From Flavobacteriaceae bacterium UBA2000 (GTDB lineage: Bacteria > Bacteroidota > Bacteroidia > Flavobacteriales > Flavobacteriaceae): a stretch of DNA of 5,553 bases. A program made the translations under genes and the position numbers. Every line of letters begins with the position of its first letter. The stretch's first letter is position 1. Below the pieces are notes generated by a model. The model was not told the DNA's origin and made no database searches. It worked only from the letters and a program-made list of their open reading frames with translations. Shown here piece after piece: positions 1-4,571 of this stretch. The stretch covers positions 1 to 5,553 of the forward strand of contig DDCS01000036.1 in assembly GCA_002335345.1 (NCBI GenBank). Reading direction: 5' to 3'.

Positions 1-86
1 CCCACACCTAAGGTACAATGGACCTCAATAGTAACTTTTTGCGCATTAATCCCCATGAGAGCGCTGCAGTAGATTTGCACTACCAT
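1..86 (-). CDS. YifB/ComM-family Mg-chelatase-like AAA ATPase, N-terminal fragment
   Basis: This is the 5' end of a minus-strand gene that leaves the window at its left edge; only 28 whole codons are visible. The peptide opens M-V-V-Q-I-Y-C-S-A-L-M and continues GINAQKVTIEVHCTLGVG. This follows the conserved start of the YifB/ComM family, roughly M-L-x-K-x-x-G-S-A-x-x-G-[IV]-x-A-x-x-[IV]-T-[IV]-E-V followed by a Gly-rich turn. The ATG at 86-84 is the first possible start because an in-frame TAA lies two codons upstream (92-90). Family members are cytoplasmic AAA+ ATPases of about 500 residues with an N-terminal ChlI-like domain; ComM of Haemophilus and Vibrio promotes branch migration during natural transformation. 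The Walker motifs are outside the window, so activity cannot be judged. The usual family Gly before S-A is Cys here. The identification rests on pattern recall over a short stretch. Confidence 0.72.
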   Translation of the reverse strand, partial: MVVQIYCSALMGINAQKVTIEVHCTLGV

Positions 87-120
87 AACTTATGTTTTTA
101 AAGTCGGGGAATCGCCATGA

Positions 121-158
121 AAGTAAAAAAGTAAACCCGCTGGAAAAAACCAAGCGGG
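121..158 (-). terminator. Hairpin with U-rich tail just upstream of the yifB-like gene
   Basis: Bases 136-141 (CCCGCT) pair with 153-158 (AGCGGG). After a one-base bulge at 152, GG at 142-143 pairs with CC at 150-151, closing a six-base loop. Read on the minus strand, the stem is followed by TTTACTTTTTTACTT (135-121), a good U-rich tract. On the plus strand the following bases (CTCTGTTTC) are a poor tract. The form therefore fits an intrinsic terminator for minus-strand transcription. It lies only 34 bases before the yifB-like ATG and no minus-strand gene ends above it, so it could be a leader attenuator or could end an unseen small RNA. Confidence 0.5.
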
Positions 159-165
159 CTCTGTT

Positions 166-182
166 TCATGAATTAATCATGA
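166..182. repeat. Paired TCATGA palindromes, 11 bp apart
   Basis: Two copies of the self-palindromic hexamer TCATGA lie at 166-171 and 177-182, separated by ATTAA. Their centres are 11 bp apart, about one helical turn, so both face the same side of the DNA. The arrangement resembles an operator for a dimeric regulator and lies in the intergenic region between the two divergent genes. No known regulator with this site is recognised, and A/T-rich DNA can produce such a pair by chance. Confidence 0.25.
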
Positions 183-221
183 GTATTTATGTATTGTTTT
201 GAACTCAATAGGGAGAATAAT

Positions 222-256
222 TAAACCTATGTATAAAATCAATGACCTAGAACAAT
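222..256 (-). promoter_or_regulatory. Weak Bacteroidota-type promoter candidate for the yifB-like gene
   Basis: Read on the minus strand, TAGGTTTA (229-222) matches the Bacteroidota -7 consensus TAnnTTTG except at the last base. An ATTG (256-253) lies 23 bases upstream as a poor match to the -33 TTTG element, at a wider than usual spacing. If used, the transcript would carry a leader of about 130 bases that includes the hairpin at 136-158. The match is weak in such A/T-rich DNA. Confidence 0.2.
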
Positions 257-365
257 CTGGGCACTTATATTGTCTGTTAATTAAAACATTAAAGTTAATA
301 TGGCAGTAGGAAATAAATGTAGCCGCAAGGCAGCTAGGTGAATTAACAATCAATTTAAAAGATTT

Positions 366-390
366 CTTTTTTCAAAAAAGTGTACTTTAG
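366..390 (+). promoter_or_regulatory. Candidate promoter and inverted repeat before the lipoprotein gene
   Basis: TACTTTAG at 383-390 resembles the Bacteroidota -7 box TAnnTTTG with one mismatch in the last four bases, and lies 24 bases before the ATG at 415. No clear TTTG -33 box is present at the usual distance. Directly upstream, CTTTTTTCAAAAAAG (366-380) is a perfect 7-bp inverted repeat around one base, placed where a repressor or DNA-bending protein could affect initiation. The leader (TTAAAATTAAAAAC) is A-rich and has no Shine-Dalgarno sequence, as is common in this phylum. Confidence 0.3.
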
Positions 391-414
391 ACATTCGAAT
401 TTAAAATTAAAAAC

Positions 415-915
415 ATGAGAAAACGCTTTAGTTATTTATTTGCCGTCGCATTAATTGCACTCAATTGGAGTTGCAATAAAGATGATAATGATCCGAAAAC
501 AGTGGTTTTAGAAGGCATTACAATAAGCGATATTAATCTTTTGAATAATGGCGAAGCATGGGATTCTAACCCAGAAGGGTTAAGCTCAGGACCAGACATT
601 TATTGGACCATCACCGGATCCCAAAATTTTAGTTCATCGACTTGGTTTACTGACGTAACCACTAATGAGGTAATGTTCACTGGCAGTGACTTTCCTATAG
701 AACTTTCTGATGATCAAACATATACCTTAAATATATTGAACAAAAACAATCTAGATGATACAGATAGTGGTGAAGACGATGAACTCATCTTTAGTAACGA
801 AATGGTCATCGGCAGAACACCGAGTTGCCCTGAAGGATATGAACTCATTGTTGTAGGCGTATGGCGAAGTGGTATTGAATACGCCTGCTATTCTGAAGAA
901 TTTGGCTTTTTATAG
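415..915 (+). CDS. Predicted surface-exposed lipoprotein with C-terminal Cys-pair module
   Basis: The product has 166 residues. Residues 1-19 form a lipoprotein signal peptide: basic M-R-K-R, a hydrophobic stretch, then L-N-W-S before Cys20. The box is slightly atypical, with Leu at -4 and Asn at -3. The mature start C-N-K-D-D-N fits the X-K-(D/E)2-X lipoprotein export signal described in Capnocytophaga, so the protein is probably anchored on the outer face of the outer membrane. Residues about 28-130 look like one beta-rich domain with acidic loops (GEAWDSNP near 47-53, GPDIYW at 59-64, and an Asp/Glu-rich stretch at 114-123). The pattern recalls C2-like calcium-binding sandwiches of flavobacterial lipoproteins, which is only an inference. 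Residues 130-166 form a module with Cys138 and Cys158, 20 residues apart. The frame continues after the TAG with a second such module. Lower G+C than the glycolytic genes is apparent. No specific function is recognised. Confidence 0.75.
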   Translation: MRKRFSYLFAVALIALNWSCNKDDNDPKTVVLEGITISDINLLNNGEAWDSNPEGLSSGPDIYWTITGSQNFSSSTWFTDVTTNEVMFTGSDFPIELSDDQTYTLNILNKNNLDDTDSGEDDELIFSNEMVIGRTPSCPEGYELIVVGVWRSGIEYACYSEEFGFL

Positions 916-1029
916 GTCTTGTTAAATGAGAGTCCAGGTTGTCCCGAGGGTTATTATCTTGTTTTAGTATTTCCAAATTCCACACTAGAAGAATTTAGAT
1001 GCTTTACCATAGAAGGCGACTGTTTATAG
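802..1029 (+). repeat. Tandem 114-bp coding repeat (2 x 38 codons), diverged
   Basis: Unit 1 is 802-915 (codons 130-166 plus TAG) and unit 2 is 916-1029 (37 codons plus TAG). The translated units align without gaps. By eye, 12 of 37 residues are identical, including the run C-P-E-G-Y, the second Cys exactly 20 residues later, and the final Leu before the stop. Several other positions are conservative (Y/F, S/T, I/V/L). At nucleotide level the C-P-E-G codons all differ at the third base without changing the residue (TGC/TGT, CCT/CCC, GAA/GAG, GGA/GGT). The duplication is therefore old and the protein pattern was kept. Confidence 0.75.
916..1029 (+). pseudogene. In-frame continuation of the lipoprotein gene after its TAG stop
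   Basis: This stretch has 37 sense codons in exactly the frame of the upstream lipoprotein gene, then TAG at 1027-1029. It encodes a second Cys-pair module (Cys at 940-942 and 1000-1002, plus a third Cys at 1021-1023) opening with G-C-P-E-G-Y. It has no ATG of its own in frame; a TTG at 919 lacks any ribosome-binding context. It could be the detached end of a once longer protein (204 residues) broken by a nonsense change at 913-915, a readthrough extension, or the result of a base-calling error. TAG followed by G is not a classic leaky context. The repeat itself is clear; its status as expressed or dead is not. Confidence 0.5.
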
Positions 1030-1034
1030 TTCCT

Positions 1035-1059
1035 TTAACCAGTTACATGAGGTTAATTT
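1035..1059 (+). terminator. Weak hairpin after the lipoprotein region
   Basis: TTAACC (1035-1040) pairs with GGTTAA (1051-1056) across a ten-base loop, followed by TTT. The stem is short and A/T-rich and the U-tract is minimal, so this is at best a weak intrinsic terminator for the plus-strand gene. It begins six bases after the second TAG rather than after the first, which would fit a transcription unit that includes the downstream module. Confidence 0.25.
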
Positions 1060-1060
1060 G

Positions 1061-1083
1061 CCAAAAACAATAGCCTAATGGCT
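1061..1083 (-). terminator. Possible terminator of the glycolytic operon
   Basis: Read on the minus strand, AGCC-ATTA-GGCT (1083-1072) forms a 4-bp stem with a 4-base loop and is followed by ATTGTTTTT (1071-1063). It lies 18 bases past the pgi stop codon. The position and the T-rich tail fit an intrinsic terminator, but the stem is very short. Confidence 0.35.
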
Positions 1084-1101
1084 TTAATGCATCGAGATAG
1101 A

Positions 1102-2697
1102 TTATTCCTTAATTGTACGCAATAATTCTGCGGTAGAAGCATCAAAATTAGTGTGATTGTTCTTTGAGTCTAAGCTTGAATTGTCACTTGACTCAAGGGC
1201 GCTTAAAACATTAACGGCCAGTTTTTTACCAAGCTCAACACCCCACTGATCATAGCTGAAGATATTCCAAATAACCCCTTGCACAAATAGCTTGTGCTCA
1301 TAAAGAGCAATAAGTCCACCGAGACGCTCCGGAGTGAGTTTGTCGATCAGCAGTGTATTGGTCGGTTTATTGCCCGTAAACACCCGGTAAGGACTCTCAA
1401 TATTTTGCCCTTGGGTGCCCGTCATTAGCGCTTGGGTTTGAGCGACGCAGTTCGCTAAAAGTTTATTTTGATGGTCTTGTTCTCCGTGTAAACAAGCCTT
1501 AAAGGCGATGAAATCTGCTGGAATGAGCTTGGTCCCTTGGTGGATCAGCTGAAAAAAGGCGTGTTGTGCATTGGTGCCTGTGCTGCCCCAAACTAGAGTT
1601 CCGGTTTGATAATTCACAACATCACCGTTGCGATCCACGTATTTACCATTGCTTTCCATTATCCCCTGCTGAAGATAGGCCACAAACTTGCTCAAATACT
1701 GGGTGTAAGGCACGATACATTCAGATTCAGCGCCATAAAAATTATTATACCACACTGAAATAAGGGCCATAAGCACAGGCATGTTGTGGTCAAATTCAGT
1801 CTCACGAAAATGCAGGTCCATGTCATGAGCCCCGCGCAAAAGCGATTCAAAGTTATCGTAACCCACACTAAGCGCAATAGAAAGCCCTACAGCACTCCAT
1901 AAAGAGAAACGACCCCCAACCCAGTCCCACATAGGGAAAACAAGCTCAGAATCAATGCCAAAGGCTCCTACAGCATCAAGATTCGTCGAAACAGCCGCAA
2001 AATGATGGGCGATAGCCGACTCTGGCGCCTGCTTTAAGAACCACGTTCTAATAGTTTGCGCATTAGTCAGCGTTTCTTGAGTGGTAAATGTTTTGGAAAC
2101 AATCACAAAAAGCGTTTGTTCTGCTGGTAATCCTTTGAGCTGCTCATGTACATGATCTCCATCGACATTGCTCACAAAACGCACCTCTAGGTGGTTTTTG
2201 TAATACGCTAAAGCCTCACAAACCATGTCTGGCCCCAGGTCACTGCCTCCGATACCTACATTGACCACGTGGGTAATCGGCAGACCAGTGTGGCCTTTAT
2301 GTGCGCCATTTTCAATTGCAGAGACAAAACTTTTAATGCGCTCCAGAGTTTGTGCCACTTCCTGTGGCATTTGTGTGAAATTTCTCAACTGAGCATGCCC
2401 CACTGCTCTACCCTCAGTCTCGTTAATGAGGCCACCGGCAAACTGAGCCTCTATGGCCTGTTTTAACTGAACTTGCTCAGCCAGATGCAGTAATTGCTCG
2501 CGCACCAGGTCACTGATCAAGTTTTTACTGTAATCAAGATAAAAACCGCCCGTTGACGCACTAAAAGTGTTTACCCGCATAGGGTCATTCAAAAAAAGAT
2601 CAGTCATAGACCAATCTTTTTGAGCGTTATATAATTCCCCTAGAGCAGCCCATGCTGCTGTTTGGGTCGGATTTATTTTTGGGAGTTTATGACTCAT
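1102..2697 (-). CDS. pgi: Glucose-6-phosphate isomerase
   Basis: The enzyme interconverts glucose-6-phosphate and fructose-6-phosphate in the cytoplasm, the second step of glycolysis and reversible for gluconeogenesis. The 531-residue length is close to the usual 540-550 for the bacterial/eukaryotic-type PGI. Visible motifs are the phosphate-binding G-I-G-G-S-D-L-G-P (148-156), S-K-T-F-T-T-Q-E-T (201-209), the first PGI signature with V-G-G-R-F-S (260-265), E348 in M-E-S-N-G-K, H379 in N-A-Q-H-A, and the C-terminal signature Q-W-G-V-E-L-G-K (484-491) ending in Lys491. E348, H379 and K491 correspond to the catalytic residues of the family, so the enzyme should be active. The stretch A-V-G-H-A-Q-L-R (98-105) departs from the common A-V-L-H-x-A-L-R, and residues 503-515 are a Ser/Asn/Asp-rich spacer. 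The ATG overlaps the upstream kinase stop in an ATGA, which indicates translational coupling. It is the last gene of the operon. Confidence 0.97.
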   Translation of the reverse strand: MSHKLPKINPTQTAAWAALGELYNAQKDWSMTDLFLNDPMRVNTFSASTGGFYLDYSKNLISDLVREQLLHLAEQVQLKQAIEAQFAGGLINETEGRAVGHAQLRNFTQMPQEVAQTLERIKSFVSAIENGAHKGHTGLPITHVVNVGIGGSDLGPDMVCEALAYYKNHLEVRFVSNVDGDHVHEQLKGLPAEQTLFVIVSKTFTTQETLTNAQTIRTWFLKQAPESAIAHHFAAVSTNLDAVGAFGIDSELVFPMWDWVGGRFSLWSAVGLSIALSVGYDNFESLLRGAHDMDLHFRETEFDHNMPVLMALISVWYNNFYGAESECIVPYTQYLSKFVAYLQQGIMESNGKYVDRNGDVVNYQTGTLVWGSTGTNAQHAFFQLIHQGTKLIPADFIAFKACLHGEQDHQNKLLANCVAQTQALMTGTQGQNIESPYRVFTGNKPTNTLLIDKLTPERLGGLIALYEHKLFVQGVIWNIFSYDQWGVELGKKLAVNVLSALESSDNSSLDSKNNHTNFDASTAELLRTIKE

Positions 2698-3557
2698 GCC
2701 TCTACATTTAATCTGTGCTGTCTATAGTATTCGATTAATCCGTCAATCGGTCGCCGGATTATTTTTCCTAACTTCAGGTGATAAGGCTTCATTACGTTCT
2801 TAATCATCTCCTCAGAAAAATGCGCAATGGATCCAATAAAGTGGATCGGTACATTTTGCGCCTCAGGGTAACAAAGCACACGGCGTTTGATAAAACGATC
2901 CATGCCATCAGAAATGAGTTGATAAAAATAACCATTTACCTCTTCTGCAGTAAAAATAAATTCTGCGAAAGAGGCAAGATAAGTATTAGGATTTGGCTTT
3001 TGATAAACATTCAACTTGATCTCATCTGCATCCAGATTAAATCGGGCAGAAAACGCTTTCATCAAAGGCTCTGGCATAATGCCATAATAATAATCACGAA
3101 TTAATCGCTTACCAAAGTAATTGCCACTGGCTTCATCCATCAGTACATAGCCTAAGGAAGGCACATGGGCATGTATTTTTTCGCCGTCAAAATAACAGCT
3201 ATTGCTTCCAGTGCCCAATATACAGACAATACCCGGTTCCGTAGTCGCGGCATAAACCGCGGCCAACAAGTCTTCATTTACGGTAACTACTGCCTTAGTA
3301 AATAAGGATTTCAAGGCCTTTGTCAAGATTTCATTTGGGGTTTTAGTTCCTGCCCCGGCACCATAGAAATCCAAAACCTCTACGGTCTCAAAAATTGACG
3401 CTAAATCCTTATTGTTTGAAATCCGTTTGATCAACTCATCATAGGGAACCACTGCCGGATTAAGCCCTTTGGTTCGTGTTTTTACCAAAACTTCGCCTTT
3501 GGCATCCAATAGGATCCAATCGCATTTCGTAGAACCACCGTCTGCTATGAGCGTCAT
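2694..3557 (-). CDS. BadF/NagK-type ATP-dependent sugar kinase
   Basis: The 287-residue product belongs to the BadF/BadG/BcrA/BcrD-like branch of the actin/Hsp70/hexokinase ATPase fold, the group that includes N-acetylglucosamine kinase and MurK. D-G-G-S-T-K (6-11) is the first phosphate-binding motif. G-A-G-A-G (66-70) lies in the sugar-binding region. N-E-D (94-96) supplies Asp96, aligned by eye with the catalytic Asp107 of human NAGK. I-L-G-T-G-S-N-S (113-120) is the second phosphate motif and F-I-G-S-I-A (240-245) the adenosine motif. The usual G-D-E-G-S loop reads M-D-E-A-S (140-144), so the substrate pocket differs from classical hexosamine kinases. The start lies 3 nt after the gap stop, and the TGA overlaps the pgi ATG. 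The family is usually annotated as GlcNAc kinase. The glycolytic setting would equally fit a glucokinase giving Pgi its substrate. Sugar kinase activity is likely; the substrate is inferred only. Confidence 0.85.
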   Translation of the reverse strand: MTLIADGGSTKCDWILLDAKGEVLVKTRTKGLNPAVVPYDELIKRISNNKDLASIFETVEVLDFYGAGAGTKTPNEILTKALKSLFTKAVVTVNEDLLAAVYAATTEPGIVCILGTGSNSCYFDGEKIHAHVPSLGYVLMDEASGNYFGKRLIRDYYYGIMPEPLMKAFSARFNLDADEIKLNVYQKPNPNTYLASFAEFIFTAEEVNGYFYQLISDGMDRFIKRRVLCYPEAQNVPIHFIGSIAHFSEEMIKNVMKPYHLKLGKIIRRPIDGLIEYYRQHRLNVEA

Positions 3558-3560
3558 AAA

Positions 3561-4556
3561 CTAGAGCTTTGCAACGTATTGGGCCAATTCAACAAGTTTG
3601 GCTGAGTAACCGTACTCATTATCGTACCAGGCTACCAGTTTAAAGAAATGGTCATTAAGGGCAATTCCCGCTTCGGCATCAAAGTTACACGTGTGTGGGT
3701 TGCTCACGTAATCCTGAGAAACCACCATGTCTTCGGTATAGCTAATTACCCCCGCATAAGGACCTTCAGAAGCCTTTTTAAAGGCGTCTTTGATTTGCTG
3801 ATATGTGGCTGGCTTTTCGGTGCGCACAGTAAGATCCACTACAGAAACATCGGCTGTAGGCACACGGAAGGCCATCCCGGTTAGTTTTCCTTCCAGTGAT
3901 GGAATCACTTTCGTTACGGCTTTGGCCGCACCCGTAGAGGCGGGAATAATATTGTTTAGGGCGCTGCGTCCCCCTCTAAAGTCTTTTCTAGAGGGACCAT
4001 CTACGGTAAACTGAGTTGCTGTAGCAGCGTGCACCGTAGTCATTAAACCTTCGACAAGTCCAAATTCATCATCGATGACTTTGGCCAGTGGCGCTAAACA
4101 GTTTGTGGTACAAGAGGCGTTAGACACTATGGTATCTGTAGCTTTAACATCTTGGTGATTTACCCCCATAACAAACATCGGTGCATCAGCAGAAGGTGCA
4201 GAGATCACGACTTTGCGTGCCCCAGCCTTTAAGTGACCGCTGGCTTTGTCCAAAGTGGTAAAAATCCCGGTACAATCCATAACGATATCAGCGCCAACTT
4301 CGTCCCATTTCAAATCTTCAGGATTGCGCTCCGCAGTGATCCGGATGGTTTTACCATTAACCACAAGATGCCCGTCTACCACGTCAACCGTTCCGTTAAA
4401 TTTTCCATGAACTGAGTCATATTTTAGCAAATACGCCAAATGATCCACATCGAGTAGGTCATTAATCCCTACTACTTCTACATTTTCATTTGCCGCTGCA
4501 ATTCTAAAAGCGATTCTACCAATTCGGCCGAAACCGTTAATACCAATTTTTGTCAT
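3561..4556 (-). CDS. gap: Type I glyceraldehyde-3-phosphate dehydrogenase
   Basis: This cytoplasmic enzyme oxidises and phosphorylates glyceraldehyde-3-phosphate to 1,3-bisphosphoglycerate with NAD+. From the ATG at 4556 it has 331 residues, the usual length. The Rossmann motif is I-N-G-F-G-R-I-G-R (6-14) and N32-D33 fits NAD rather than NADP binding. The active site S-N-A-S-C-T-T-N-C (145-153) carries nucleophile Cys149, and His176 follows in T-V-H-A-A-T. The anion-site region includes D-G-P-S-R-K (186-191), S-T-G-A-A-K (207-212) and R-V-P-T (231-234); W-Y-D-N-E-Y-G-Y (310-317) closes the catalytic domain. The D-G-P-S/R-G-G-R type S-loop matches the E. coli GapA-like group rather than the L-P-H-K-D-L-R-R-A-R group. 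An in-frame TTG lies two codons upstream (4562), but the ATG begins the canonical M-T-K-I-G-I-N-G-F-G and is preferred. It starts 15 nt after pfkA ends, behind the A-rich CAAAAATTGACT rather than a Shine-Dalgarno. Confidence 0.97.
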   Translation of the reverse strand: MTKIGINGFGRIGRIAFRIAAANENVEVVGINDLLDVDHLAYLLKYDSVHGKFNGTVDVVDGHLVVNGKTIRITAERNPEDLKWDEVGADIVMDCTGIFTTLDKASGHLKAGARKVVISAPSADAPMFVMGVNHQDVKATDTIVSNASCTTNCLAPLAKVIDDEFGLVEGLMTTVHAATATQFTVDGPSRKDFRGGRSALNNIIPASTGAAKAVTKVIPSLEGKLTGMAFRVPTADVSVVDLTVRTEKPATYQQIKDAFKKASEGPYAGVISYTEDMVVSQDYVSNPHTCNFDAEAGIALNDHFFKLVAWYDNEYGYSAKLVELAQYVAKL

Positions 4557-4571
4557 AGTCAATTTTTGAAA

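Larger units (their letters stand above)
87..414. other. A/T-rich divergent intergenic region, no convincing gene
   Basis: This 328-base stretch separates the divergent yifB-like gene (minus) and the lipoprotein gene (plus). All reading frames are broken by frequent stops. The longest plus ORF noted is a 26-codon frame at 229-309 with no recognisable features. It contains a C/G-rich hairpin at 136-158, two TCATGA palindromes at 166-182, a small GCC-GCAA-GGC tetraloop hairpin at 322-331, and a CTTTTTTCAAAAAAG inverted repeat at 366-380. A small RNA could be encoded here, but nothing matches an RNA family I recognise. Confidence 0.6.

Noticed and set aside
1..72. Plus-strand frame open from the window edge to TAG at 70-72
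   Set aside because: The minus strand here carries the YifB-like N-terminus, which explains the lack of stops.
98..134. Tiny frames M-K-V-K-K (plus, 117-134) and M-A-I-P-R-L (minus, 118-98)
   Set aside because: Five and six codons only; no run of regulatory codons that would suggest a leader peptide.
229..309. 26-codon plus-strand ORF with GGGAG upstream
   Set aside because: Very short, no recognisable pattern, GGGAG is 13 bases from the ATG, and Bacteroidota rarely rely on Shine-Dalgarno sequences.
318..336. GCC-GCAA-GGC tetraloop hairpin resembling an RNA gene fragment
   Set aside because: Only a 3-bp core stem with an A-A mismatch beyond it; it matches no rRNA, tRNA or riboswitch that I recognise.
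1566..2466. Open frames opposite or out of frame with pgi
   Set aside because: Shadows of a highly conserved gene; low-plausibility composition and no start context.
4557..4562. TTG start two codons upstream of the gap ATG
   Set aside because: The ATG at 4556 begins the canonical M-T-K-I-G-I-N-G-F-G; the TTG adds only two residues and is a rarer start.
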